Part shown: piece after piece, positions 17,105-26,583 of the stretch | How the letters are laid out: each line of letters starts with the position of its first letter | Numbering within the stretch: the first letter of the stretch is position 1 | Assembly (NCBI GenBank): GCA_030432635.1 | Contig: JAUIMB010000005.1 | Location: 62,001 to 126,000, forward strand | Source of the DNA: Bacteroidia bacterium | Lineage (GTDB): Bacteria > Bacteroidota > Bacteroidia > Flavobacteriales > Flavobacteriaceae | Direction: 5' to 3' | DNA length: 64,000 bases | Notes under the pieces: generated by a model | Database searches by the model: none | Told to the model about the DNA's origin: nothing | The model's input: only the letters and a program-made list of their open reading frames with translations | Program-made: the position numbers and the translations under genes

Positions 17105-20100
17105 TTACGACTTTAGTTTAATTTTAACTTCCTTTGCTTTGGAAGTATTCCATTTCAATGGAATTTTTAGTTGCTTCTTCTTGGCGTTAAATACACCCTT
17201 GACTTTTTTATTTCCGACCTTGATACGTTTTGGAAGTTCGCTTATATTATGAATGATCAAGGTAATATGCTTGTCTTGCGGTTGATAATGTTTTCCAATT
17301 TCAGCTTCGAATTCTATTTCTAACCATCCTTTGTCTTGCTCACCCTCAAAATTCAAAATTTCATACATTCCTTTTTCATAAGCGTCTACAGTCGCTCCAT
17401 CATCATTATAAAAGTTGCGTTCACTTTCATGCAATGAAGGATCAAACATGTAGTGTAGTATTAATTCATTTGAATTGTATGCTGCCGTAGACTGAACTGT
17501 TTTACTCATTGGTATGAACGCACCACCTCTAACAAAGGTTGGAATGGTATTTTCTTGAATATCATAGGCAGTTACGGTTCCTCCTTTATATATATCTGCC
17601 GTATAAAAATCAAACCAATTGGAGGACTTTGGAAAGTAAATGGTCTGTTTTTCTGCCTTGGCATAAGTTACTGGTGAAATCAAAAAATCCAGTCCCCAAA
17701 AATACACACTGTCATCTTCGAGAAGCATTTTATTGTTTTCCTCCTCAAAAAACAAAGGTCTCATCAAAGGAGCTCCAGTCTGGTTATTAACAAACATAAG
17801 GTTATAATTATACGGTAACAACCGGTAGCGTAATTCGATAGCTTCCTTGGCCATTGCTTTGGCCTTATTGCTCCTAAAAACCGGTTCACTTGCAACTTCT
17901 TCTTGAGCATGTGGTCTGTAGATAGGTTGAAATACACCATATTGCAACCAACGCGTGTAAAGTTCATCGTCTAAATTGGCACCAGCAAATCCACCGAGAT
18001 CACTATGCATATAAGCCACACCTTGCATACCCATTTGCAATGCGATTTCAGGCTGACTTTGCATGCCTCCCCAAGTTCGGTTAACATCGCCAGACCAAGG
18101 CACCATTCCATAGCGCTGTGATCCTGAATAACCTGCACGCATTAAAATGAAAGGTCTGCGCTCAGGATTGGCTTCTAAATTAGCTTCATAGACTAACTTA
18201 GCCCAATCATGGCCGTAAGTGTTATGCACTTCGTCGGCAGTTCCTGTGGCATGCTGCACCCAAGATGGATGGACTTCAGGTTCGCCTAAATCTCCCCAAA
18301 TTCCATTTACTCCAATGCTAGACAACTCTTTGTAAATCGTCTTAAACCATTGGTAGCCTTTTGGGTTGTAGATATCAATAATTCCAGTATTTCCGAAATA
18401 AAAATCATAGGTCGCAGGATTTCCAATGGAATCCTTGGCCAATACGTTCTGTTCCACAGCATCCTTCCATCGCTTTGAAGAGGTTAGTACAAAAGGTTCG
18501 GTAATTAAAATAGTTTCCACATTTTTTGAGGCCAAATCCTTAATCATTTGCTTCGGATTAGGAAACGAATCTTTCAAAAACTCTAGGTTTCCCATAGTTC
18601 CTTTGAGTTCCTTCCCAAACCAATACAGATCTAAAATAATGGCGTCAACAGGAATATTCTCTTCCCTAAATTTATTGATGGTCTCGATGGTTTCTTGTTG
18701 CGAATGATAACCAAATCGGCTTGAAAAATTCCCCAAAGCCCAACGTGGCAGCATAGGTTGTTTTCCGGTTAAATTGGTATAATTATCAACAATGTCAAAC
18801 CAAGATTCGCCAGCGATGACCTGATAGGTTTTGCGTCCTGAGATGGTCTCGTAAGTTATTGTATTGTCTGTTCGACTATCTAAATCCAAAAAACCAATTG
18901 GTGCATTATCAAAATGCAACATGTATTTCTTGGACGACATCATGATTGGCATTGAATAGTTCATGAGCTTCGATTCGGTTTCATAGCCGTAATGTGCTCT
19001 ATTGTACAATCGTAGACGATGTCCTCGACGATTCATTCCTAAAGCTCTTGCGCCTCCACCATAAAGGATTTCATCAGTCGTTATACCAAATTGAATGGTC
19101 TCAAACTCATCGTTTTTTTGATATCCATTGCGTTCAGAAACCATTGGTTCTCCTTTGTAGTCATAAGAAATTTTAAAAGGTTGTTTTTGGATGCGAACTG
19201 AAATACCTTCCGAAGAAAACAATAGTCCTTCTTCAAAATCCTCCAAATTTGCCTTAATATCTGACGGCTTCATAACTACGGCATGTGACTTACTCATGAC
19301 AGTCTCTCCAGTTGGAATAAAGGTGGTTTCTACAATATCCTTAGCATAAAACTGAATATTATAGTGCCCATCAGAAACCTGTAATTCCAGTTTTGAGTCT
19401 TGCTGGATAGCTGATATAAATTCGCGTTGCTTTACCTTTTCGGGAAACAACCAAACCATGGCTTCTTCAAATTCATCACGCCACAATTTTTCATTGTGTT
19501 CACCTTCAGGAACTACTTTCGATTGGATGTGTTTGCTTGGGACACCTTGGGATTTAAGCAAATCAACCATACGATTCATATCCTTGACCGTTTGGTTGAT
19601 TTCACTAAAACTCACATTCCTACCTTCCTTTCCACCTGCTAAATAGTAGAATTTGGACGTCTCTTGTTTTGCACTACGCATGGCATGATCAAATATCTTG
19701 TCTGGTGCAAACCAGAACGAAGGAGAGAACACGGCAGCCTTTCCGAAGACATTTGGATATTCTATTGCAGCATAATGTGATATCAAACCACCCATTGAAC
19801 TGCCTATAATCGCAGTGTTGGCTTTATCTTTTAAGGTTTTGTAATTGTTATCGATGTAAGGCTTTAGTGTCTTGGCAATAAACTCAATATAGGCGTCTCC
19901 TTCTCCACCACCATATTTCTCATTTTTGAAGGGTGAATATTCGTCCAATCGGGAATCACCTCCATTATCAATTCCAACGACAATAAAACTCATATTTTTA
20001 TCCCTAAACAATTTATTCATTGTTTCATCTACTTGCCATTCTCCAGAAAACGAGGTATTTTCATCAAATAGATTCTGGCCATCGTGCATGTAAACCACAG

Positions 20101-20611
20101 GAAAGGCTTTTTGGGAGCTTTGATAATTTGGCGGCAAGTAAATCCATACACGACGTTTTCGGTCGAGTTGTGGCATATAAAAATCTTCAGCAATGACAGA
20201 CACATTTTGAGTTGCAGTAGATGCTTTTGAACTATCGAACAAATGTGTCCAACCTTCAATTTCAGCATAGATTGTATCGGTTTCCTTACTTGATCTATAA
20301 GTGCGATTATCTATCGCCTCTCCTTTTTTATTGCACTCCACAGATTGCCATGAGCCTTGTGTGAATTTGAACAATAAGCTTTCAGTCTTTGGCATGGTAA
20401 TTTGGTACATGCCGTTTACCTGTTGAAGTTGGTATTGCTCTTGTCCGCCAGTCCAATCTTCAAAATCACCAGAAACAAAAATAGGAGCATTGTCAGGTGT
20501 ATCTTCAGGCAATTTATTAACCACAATGGTGACTTGAGCAGTAATCCCATGCATGCACAGAAAAACAAATAGACTTGTAATAAATTTCAATATGTTGGTT
20601 ATGTACATCAT
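17105..20611 (-). CDS. Fusion enzyme: N-terminal beta domain + putative esterase + GH31 alpha-glucosidase
   Basis: The 1168-residue product has a signal peptide ending near GITAQ (about residue 25). Residues 26-120 form a beta domain resembling CBM20/CBM48-like modules (APIFVSGDFEDWTGG, LLFKFTQGSW). Residues 130-395 are an esterase-D-like alpha/beta hydrolase with YMHDGQNLFD, nucleophile Ser272 in GSSMGG and a late His in EGEHNEKLW. Residues 400-1168 are GH31: GIWGDLGEP carries the nucleophile Asp774, WSGDVNRTWG the acid Asp842, and HSDLGGF a subsite motif. One polypeptide could therefore remove an ester and cut alpha-glucosyl links. It is co-transcribed, 14 bases after a stand-alone esterase of the same family and 5 bases before a GH13 gene. 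Periplasmic or surface location is inferred. Confidence 0.92.
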   Translation of the reverse strand: MMYITNILKFITSLFVFLCMHGITAQVTIVVNKLPEDTPDNAPIFVSGDFEDWTGGQEQYQLQQVNGMYQITMPKTESLLFKFTQGSWQSVECNKKGEAIDNRTYRSSKETDTIYAEIEGWTHLFDSSKASTATQNVSVIAEDFYMPQLDRKRRVWIYLPPNYQSSQKAFPVVYMHDGQNLFDENTSFSGEWQVDETMNKLFRDKNMSFIVVGIDNGGDSRLDEYSPFKNEKYGGGEGDAYIEFIAKTLKPYIDNNYKTLKDKANTAIIGSSMGGLISHYAAIEYPNVFGKAAVFSPSFWFAPDKIFDHAMRSAKQETSKFYYLAGGKEGRNVSFSEINQTVKDMNRMVDLLKSQGVPSKHIQSKVVPEGEHNEKLWRDEFEEAMVWLFPEKVKQREFISAIQQDSKLELQVSDGHYNIQFYAKDIVETTFIPTGETVMSKSHAVVMKPSDIKANLEDFEEGLLFSSEGISVRIQKQPFKISYDYKGEPMVSERNGYQKNDEFETIQFGITTDEILYGGGARALGMNRRGHRLRLYNRAHYGYETESKLMNYSMPIMMSSKKYMLHFDNAPIGFLDLDSRTDNTITYETISGRKTYQVIAGESWFDIVDNYTNLTGKQPMLPRWALGNFSSRFGYHSQQETIETINKFREENIPVDAIILDLYWFGKELKGTMGNLEFLKDSFPNPKQMIKDLASKNVETILITEPFVLTSSKRWKDAVEQNVLAKDSIGNPATYDFYFGNTGIIDIYNPKGYQWFKTIYKELSSIGVNGIWGDLGEPEVHPSWVQHATGTADEVHNTYGHDWAKLVYEANLEANPERRPFILMRAGYSGSQRYGMVPWSGDVNRTWGGMQSQPEIALQMGMQGVAYMHSDLGGFAGANLDDELYTRWLQYGVFQPIYRPHAQEEVASEPVFRSNKAKAMAKEAIELRYRLLPYNYNLMFVNNQTGAPLMRPLFFEEENNKMLLEDDSVYFWGLDFLISPVTYAKAEKQTIYFPKSSNWFDFYTADIYKGGTVTAYDIQENTIPTFVRGGAFIPMSKTVQSTAAYNSNELILHYMFDPSLHESERNFYNDDGATVDAYEKGMYEILNFEGEQDKGWLEIEFEAEIGKHYQPQDKHITLIIHNISELPKRIKVGNKKVKGVFNAKKKQLKIPLKWNTSKAKEVKIKLKS

Positions 20612-20625
20612 GTTACCTCTCTAAA

Positions 20626-21585
20626 TTATTTTCCTAATAAGAACATCAAAGGCTGATCTAAACGCTGATTCCATGAATTCTCTGAATGATCTGTACCTTC
20701 AAAGAACACATTTCTTGAATCGAAATTGGTATAACCTTTACGCTTCAAAATAGCGTCTACTTTAGGCGCATATTGCGGATAGTGAGCGTCGAGTGTTTGA
20801 TCACCATAGTCGAAGTAGAGTTTATGAGCGCCAGCATTTGGTAGTTTTTCGTCCATATAACTGAAAATTGCATCTGGGAAAGGGTTATTACCCATTGGTT
20901 TTGCACCAACCCAATGTGTAGATATGCAAGCTGCACCACCAAAAACCTGAGGGTATTCTGAAATGGCATACATCGACATCAAACCTCCCATACTGGAACC
21001 CATTATGAACGTGTGTTCCTTATCTGAGTGCACCGAATAGGTCAGGTCAATCATAGGCTTCAGTTCGTCAACAATAAATTTGAGATATGCATCACCATTC
21101 AACTTAAAATCGGTATTTCCTGAAATATCTTGAATAGAATCACGAACCGTTTTATCAATAAAACCGAAGGCTTTTTCGGGAAACAAATCTTGCCAACGAA
21201 TTTCTGAAATATTGTGAATAGCAACCACAATAAAGTCTCTTGTTGCGCTTTCACCCATGAGTCTTGATGCCCATTCGTCGACTTTCCATTCTTGCTTGTT
21301 CCATGTGGTCTCTGCATCAAAAAGCATTTGCCCATCGTGCATATATAGCACGTCGTAGGTATTATTTGAGGTATAATTTTCAGGCAACCAAACATCAACA
21401 GGTCTAGGTGAAATAAATTTAGACGGAAAATTATCAACACGATAAAGGCTTCCAGATGATAATTCAATGGCTTTTACTTGCTGAAAATTGATCATGTCAT
21501 TCGTTTCAGCAACTTGAACTTCCTTTTCATGTTTTTTGCAAGATGCAAAACATGCTATTACTATCAACAAACTCCAATATTTCAT
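20626..21585 (-). CDS. Esterase-D-like alpha/beta-hydrolase lipoprotein
   Basis: This 319-residue lipoprotein (Cys16) belongs to the putative-esterase (PF00756-like) family. It has YMHDGQMLFD, nucleophile Ser198 in GSSMGGLMSMY and a His in EGTDHSENSW near the C-terminus. It is clearly related to residues 130-395 of the fusion enzyme encoded next: both share the MHDGQ, GSSMGG and late-His blocks in the same order. The ATG directly follows the TAA of the upstream GH13 gene, so translation is probably coupled. Relatives of this family hydrolyse esters of sugars, siderophores or acyl donors. In this operon a role in deacylating modified alpha-glucan is plausible but not proven. Confidence 0.9.
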   Translation of the reverse strand: MKYWSLLIVIACFASCKKHEKEVQVAETNDMINFQQVKAIELSSGSLYRVDNFPSKFISPRPVDVWLPENYTSNNTYDVLYMHDGQMLFDAETTWNKQEWKVDEWASRLMGESATRDFIVVAIHNISEIRWQDLFPEKAFGFIDKTVRDSIQDISGNTDFKLNGDAYLKFIVDELKPMIDLTYSVHSDKEHTFIMGSSMGGLMSMYAISEYPQVFGGAACISTHWVGAKPMGNNPFPDAIFSYMDEKLPNAGAHKLYFDYGDQTLDAHYPQYAPKVDAILKRKGYTNFDSRNVFFEGTDHSENSWNQRLDQPLMFLLGK

Positions 21586-23538
21586 TTATTCTGTTTTAGT
21601 CGTTAATAGTATTGGCCCTTCTGTATTCAGTTCCATAGTATCATCCCAAGTCATGGTTTCATTTGAAATAATATCCTTTAAGGTTTTTCCACTAAGACCC
21701 AGTTCGTCAAATCGGTCTAGTTCGAGGCTTATGGGTTCTTCATTTTTGTTAAGAATCAACACAACCGTTTCATCCTGAAATGTTCGGGTGAGTATGTAAA
21801 TTCCGTTTTTAGGTGCAAAATGAATGGTTTGACCTTCTTGTATAGCCTTGCTTTGCTTTCTGTAATTCATTAAGGAGGTTATGAAAGCTTGCATGTTTTT
21901 TTCCTCGACAGTCAAGCCTTCAGCAGTAAACGCATTTTTAGTATCACCTTCCCATCCACCAGGAAAATCGGTGCGTATCAAACCATGGTCTCCAGGTTTT
22001 TCAAAATCATTCATTAAAATTTCGGTGCCATAATACATCTGAAAAATTCTTGGCATAAGTGCATAGGTTGCCAAAGCCATTTTTGTATGAGCTATGTTCC
22101 CATGCAATTGGGTAAAAATGCGGCTCATATCGTGGTTATCTGGAAAAACCATAATGTCCTTCGGTCGCACATAGTGAAAGTCATTGGCTAAACCTTCATA
22201 AATCTTTACCAAGCCTTTGTCCCAGGATTCTTTGTCATTAAGCGCTTCGACAACTTGACGTTGCATGGCAAAATCCATGGTTGACTTTAAATTAGAATCA
22301 TAACCATCTTTGTTATTTGCACCATCTTGCCAATAGCCAATGAGTAGTGGATTGTAGCTCCACTCTTCACCAACAATACTAAAGTTAGGGTATTCGGTCA
22401 TGATGGCACCAGCCCAATCGCTCATAAATTCCTTATCTGGATATGGATAAGTGTCTTGACGTATACCACCAAGTTGAGCCGTTTCAATCCACCAAATACT
22501 ATTTTGGATAATGTATGTTGCCATAAAAGGATTACGCTGATTTAAATCTGGCATTGCAGAAACAAACCAACCATTTGAGTTTCCATCACTATCATATTTG
22601 GAAGCATAGGCATCTTGATTGGTTGTTCGCCTATGATTCGAAGTTGTTGTATTCTCCCAAGTCCAGTTGTCTTTATGTTTTTCATAATCATCCTGAAAGT
22701 TTACCCAATCCTTGAATGGTAAATCCTTCATCCACCAATGCTCTAATCCACAATGATTGGCAACTTGGTCCATAATAAGTTTCATGCCTTTGGCCTTCAT
22801 CTTTTGGGACAGATCTAGGTAGTCTTCCAAAGTCCCAAAACGAGGATCAATTTGATATAAATCGGTAATGGCATATCCATGATAAGAGCCTCGCTTCATA
22901 TCATTGGTAAGCAATGGTTGCGGCCAGATTGCAGTAAACCCTAAATCGTGGATGTAATCCAAATGCTGGACAACACCTTTGATATCACCTCCATGTCTGG
23001 CATAATTATCAGATCGATCGATATGTGTTTCGTTCATTGTTTCAACCACATCATTGGATGTATTAGCATTAACGAAACGATCAGGTGTAATTAAATATAT
23101 TGCATCAGAACTATCAAATCCGAGATAATCTTCAGAAGGTTTTAAACGTGTTTTCAGTTCATAAGTTGCTATCAATTCGTCATTATCGCTGTTTTGGAAT
23201 GTGATATTGAATTTTCCTGCAGACACATGCTCTGAAATGACCAAATCAATAAACAAATAGTTATTACTATTCTCTCCTTTGGTGACATTTGCGATGGATA
23301 CACCAGATTTAGAAATGCTTGGCGAATATTCAGAAATATCAGTATGCTTTACCAATAACTGTAATGTATCCCTTTCAAAACCAATCCACCAGTTTGGTGG
23401 CTCGATACGGTCGATATCATGTTGAGCTACAAACGTGGATTGATCGTTATGAGTTTTTAAATGCTCTTGCGTATTTTCTTTACAACACAGTGTTATCACC
23501 ATCAATAATGAGAAACTTAAACCGTTGATTTTTTTCAT
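21586..23538 (-). CDS. susA: GH13 neopullulanase/cyclomaltodextrinase-type lipoprotein (SusA-like)
   Basis: The protein has 650 residues and a lipobox near Cys18/Cys19. The N-terminal beta domain starts with RIEPPNWWIGF, typical of the cyclomaltodextrinase N-terminal domain. The barrel carries regions MKLIMDQVANHCG, GGIRQDTYPYPD (nucleophile Asp362), SIVGEEWSYN (acid/base Glu391) and VFPDNHDMSRI (Asp470). The IRQDTYPY form of region II is characteristic of SusA-type enzymes, which trim imported malto-oligosaccharides or cyclodextrins in the periplasm. It lies 28 bases after the GH65 gene and touches the esterase gene. The symbol follows the family and is not proven orthology. Confidence 0.93.
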   Translation of the reverse strand: MKKINGLSFSLLMVITLCCKENTQEHLKTHNDQSTFVAQHDIDRIEPPNWWIGFERDTLQLLVKHTDISEYSPSISKSGVSIANVTKGENSNNYLFIDLVISEHVSAGKFNITFQNSDNDELIATYELKTRLKPSEDYLGFDSSDAIYLITPDRFVNANTSNDVVETMNETHIDRSDNYARHGGDIKGVVQHLDYIHDLGFTAIWPQPLLTNDMKRGSYHGYAITDLYQIDPRFGTLEDYLDLSQKMKAKGMKLIMDQVANHCGLEHWWMKDLPFKDWVNFQDDYEKHKDNWTWENTTTSNHRRTTNQDAYASKYDSDGNSNGWFVSAMPDLNQRNPFMATYIIQNSIWWIETAQLGGIRQDTYPYPDKEFMSDWAGAIMTEYPNFSIVGEEWSYNPLLIGYWQDGANNKDGYDSNLKSTMDFAMQRQVVEALNDKESWDKGLVKIYEGLANDFHYVRPKDIMVFPDNHDMSRIFTQLHGNIAHTKMALATYALMPRIFQMYYGTEILMNDFEKPGDHGLIRTDFPGGWEGDTKNAFTAEGLTVEEKNMQAFITSLMNYRKQSKAIQEGQTIHFAPKNGIYILTRTFQDETVVLILNKNEEPISLELDRFDELGLSGKTLKDIISNETMTWDDTMELNTEGPILLTTKTE

Positions 23539-23566
23539 AATACTGTGTTTATATTAAGACTTATAC

Positions 23567-25873
23567 TTAAACCGTTACCAAATTATTCGGACTTATAGTC
23601 ACTTGCTTTCCGTCGACCAAAATATCCAAATCGGCAGTACCTTCGAGTTCGAAATGGGTAATACCTTGACAGACATTCACTTTAACAACTTGATTTCTGA
23701 AATTCACTTTAAACGAATATCCATTCCATTGTTTTGGAATTTTAGGTTCAAAGGATAGCATGTCGTTCTTTATTCGCATACCACCAAAACCTTCTACGAT
23801 ACTCATCCATGTACCTGCCATGGAAGTAATATGTAATCCTTCTTCTACTTCGTGGTTATAATCATCAAGATCTAAACGCGAGGTTCGCAGATAGAACTCA
23901 TAGGCCTGCTCCATTCGGTTCAATTTTGCAGCTTGAATACTGTGTACACAAGGCGACAGTGAACTTTCGTGAACCGTAAACGGTTCATAAAAATCAAAAT
24001 GACGCTCCAATTCCTCAGTAGAAAAATGATCCTCAAAAAAGTAGAATCCTTGCAGTGTATCGGCCTGTTTTATGTAAGGCGAGCGCAAAATGCGATCCCA
24101 AGACCATTTTTGGTTGATTGGTCTTTCACTCTTTGGCAAATCGGCAACTGTAATCAATTCTTTATCCAGAAACCCATCTTGCTGTAAATAAACATTCTTG
24201 TCCTTTGAAAAAGGAAAATACATGTTATCTGCAACCTGTTTCCAATGGGTTAACTCATTGTCATACAATTTGGTTTTTCCCATAATTCTTGCGTATTCCT
24301 CAGGGTAACCTTCATGGACTTTCTGAATTGTTTTCAGGGTGTAATCAATACACCATTTTGCGATATAGTTTGTATACCAATTGTTATTGACATTATTTTC
24401 ATATTCATTTGGGCCAGTTACACCTAAAATGACGTATTGTTTCTTTGCTTCTGAAAAGGAAGCACGTTGATACCAAAACCTTGCAATTCCGACAAGAACT
24501 TCCAAGCCTTTTTCTGGGATATAGCTAAAATCACCTGTATATCTGAAATAATTATAGATGGCAAATGCGATGGCACCATTACGATGAATTTCCTCAAAAG
24601 TGATTTCCCATTCGTTATGACATTCTTCGCCATTCATGGTAACCATAGGATAGAGTGCAGCACCATTTGAAAAACCAAGTTTTTCGGCATTTTCAATAGC
24701 TTTCTCTAAATGGTTGTATCGATATTCCAACAGGCTCTTGGCAACATTTTGATCTTTGGTTGCCATATAAAATGGAATACAGTAGGCTTCGGTATCCCAG
24801 TATGTACTTCCACCGTATTTTTCACCTGTGAAGCCTTTCGGACCAATATTGAGTCTAGCGTCCTTTCCGAGATAGGTTTGATTCAGCTGAAAAATATTGA
24901 AGCGAATCCCTTGCTGGGCAGCAACGTCACCATCGATGGTAATATCTGCCATATCCCAAATTTTTGCCCAAGACTTTTTTTGCATCTCGAGCAAGGCATC
25001 AAATCCTAGTTCGAATACCTGATTAAGTGTCTTTTTTGCTACCGAAATCAGCTCGTTTTTATCGTGATTTCTGTCAGAAACATAACCACCGAATTTTGTT
25101 AAGGTGATCGTATCGCCTTTTGCCACCTGGTTTTGATAGGTAAATGCAATCTTATCTATGGCGTCGTTCACTGTTTTGTTTTGTTTTAAAACCTTTCCAT
25201 TAAGCGATACTTGGGTTTGCATTGATGTGCACACATAAAAGTGTGTTTTCATGGTTTTTGATACAATAAAGGCTTGCTCTTGGTCGTGATTGACACTGAG
25301 TACATCCCAAAACTTATCATCCCAGTTAGAATCCTCATTGGTAATTCCATTGTCCAAATAAGGTGAAAACTCTACTTGTGCATCATTATTAACAAGTGTT
25401 ATGTTGTACTGTATGGCTCCTATTTCATCAATATCCAAACTCAAAAATCGCTTTGTTTCAACTCTTATCTCAATGAAATTTTGAAGCGTCGCTGTAAAAC
25501 TTCGGGACAACCAACCTTCTTTCATATTAAGTTCCCTTCTGAAGTTCTCAACCGAATTACATTTTGCTAAATCCAATGGTTCTCCATCGATAGCAATATT
25601 GATGCCTATCCAGTTTGGTGCATTCAATACTTTGGCAAAATATTCTGGATAGCCATTTTTCCACCATCCAACTTTTGTCTTATCAGGATAATAGACACCT
25701 GCGACATAACTTCCTTGAAACGTATCGCCTGAATACTGTTCTTCAAAATTTGCACGTTGGCCCATGGCTCCATTTCCAAGGCTCATCAAACTTTCTGAAG
25801 ATTTTACATGCTTGGGATTAAAGCCTTCTTCAATAATTGACCAACTATCTGGTTGTATATAATTCTTATTCAT
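23567..25873 (-). CDS. GH65 maltose phosphorylase
   Basis: The 768-residue protein lacks a signal peptide, as expected for a cytoplasmic inverting phosphorylase that converts maltose plus phosphate to glucose and beta-glucose-1-phosphate. The N-terminal beta-sandwich carries SSESLMSLGNGAMGQRANF. The (alpha/alpha)6 domain carries KGFTGEKYGGSTYWDTEAY and GEECHNEWEITFEEIHRN (416-433), the block containing the catalytic acid Glu, followed by GVTGPNEYENNVNNN. Kojibiose or trehalose phosphorylase activity cannot be excluded by eye, but pairing with beta-phosphoglucomutase and a maltose-type MFS importer favours maltose. It sits 11 bases after the mutase gene in the operon. Confidence 0.93.
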   Translation of the reverse strand: MNKNYIQPDSWSIIEEGFNPKHVKSSESLMSLGNGAMGQRANFEEQYSGDTFQGSYVAGVYYPDKTKVGWWKNGYPEYFAKVLNAPNWIGINIAIDGEPLDLAKCNSVENFRRELNMKEGWLSRSFTATLQNFIEIRVETKRFLSLDIDEIGAIQYNITLVNNDAQVEFSPYLDNGITNEDSNWDDKFWDVLSVNHDQEQAFIVSKTMKTHFYVCTSMQTQVSLNGKVLKQNKTVNDAIDKIAFTYQNQVAKGDTITLTKFGGYVSDRNHDKNELISVAKKTLNQVFELGFDALLEMQKKSWAKIWDMADITIDGDVAAQQGIRFNIFQLNQTYLGKDARLNIGPKGFTGEKYGGSTYWDTEAYCIPFYMATKDQNVAKSLLEYRYNHLEKAIENAEKLGFSNGAALYPMVTMNGEECHNEWEITFEEIHRNGAIAFAIYNYFRYTGDFSYIPEKGLEVLVGIARFWYQRASFSEAKKQYVILGVTGPNEYENNVNNNWYTNYIAKWCIDYTLKTIQKVHEGYPEEYARIMGKTKLYDNELTHWKQVADNMYFPFSKDKNVYLQQDGFLDKELITVADLPKSERPINQKWSWDRILRSPYIKQADTLQGFYFFEDHFSTEELERHFDFYEPFTVHESSLSPCVHSIQAAKLNRMEQAYEFYLRTSRLDLDDYNHEVEEGLHITSMAGTWMSIVEGFGGMRIKNDMLSFEPKIPKQWNGYSFKVNFRNQVVKVNVCQGITHFELEGTADLDILVDGKQVTISPNNLVTV

Positions 25874-25884
25874 TTTTTAATACA

Positions 25885-26583
25885 TCAATTTTTAATTGAC
25901 AGGTTGTTTTTAGGTTGTTTAACAGTGGTTCCTGAGATAATCCCTTCAATAAATTCTTGGGTGATCTCAGTAAAATCCTTAAAAATAAAATCTGCTTCAT
26001 GCAACACGTCTTCCTCTCCAATGCCAATACTCAACATATTGGCTGTATTTGCAGCTTGAATTCCTGCAACGGAATCTTCAAACACGATACAGTTTTCTGG
26101 CTTAAGACCTAATAGTTGCGCACCGATAAGGAACACTTCTGGATTTGGTTTTGCCTTTGAAACATCATTGCCATCAACAATAGCTTCAAACTTTTCAAAA
26201 AGACTGACTTTTTTGAGAATTGGTTTAGCATTCTTACTAGCAGAACCTAGGGCAATTGCTTGATTGTTTTCAATCAAAAAGTCCAAGGTTTTAGATACGT
26301 CAGGAAGAATTTCGGACGCATCCATTGCATCTATATAATTGAGGTAATCTTGATTTTTTGAACTCATGAGTCTATTAAACTCATCTTCTGATAGGGTTTT
26401 ATTTCCCCATTCCAAAATTTTCTCCAATGAACGAATACGACTCACACCCTTGAGTTGTTCATTTTGTGTTTCAGTAAAATCTACACCAATACTATTAGCT
26501 AATTTTTTCCAAGCTAAAAAATGGTATTTTGCAGTATCTACGATAACACCATCGAGGTCGAATATGAATCCTTTTTTATCCAT
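25885..26583 (-). CDS. pgmB: Beta-phosphoglucomutase (HAD superfamily)
   Basis: The 232-residue cytoplasmic HAD enzyme interconverts beta-glucose-1-phosphate and glucose-6-phosphate. The catalytic motif FDLDGVIVDT supplies the nucleophile Asp9 and acid/base Asp11. The cap motif (KLANSIGVDF...LKGVSRIRSLEKIL) is typical for the beta-PGM type. GSASKNAKPIL and KPNPEVFL complete the HAD motifs, followed by VFEDSVAGIQAA. It consumes the product of the adjacent GH65 phosphorylase. Its start overlaps the end of the MFS gene by 8 bases, so coupling is likely. Confidence 0.96.
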   Translation of the reverse strand: MDKKGFIFDLDGVIVDTAKYHFLAWKKLANSIGVDFTETQNEQLKGVSRIRSLEKILEWGNKTLSEDEFNRLMSSKNQDYLNYIDAMDASEILPDVSKTLDFLIENNQAIALGSASKNAKPILKKVSLFEKFEAIVDGNDVSKAKPNPEVFLIGAQLLGLKPENCIVFEDSVAGIQAANTANMLSIGIGEEDVLHEADFIFKDFTEITQEFIEGIISGTTVKQPKNNLSIKN

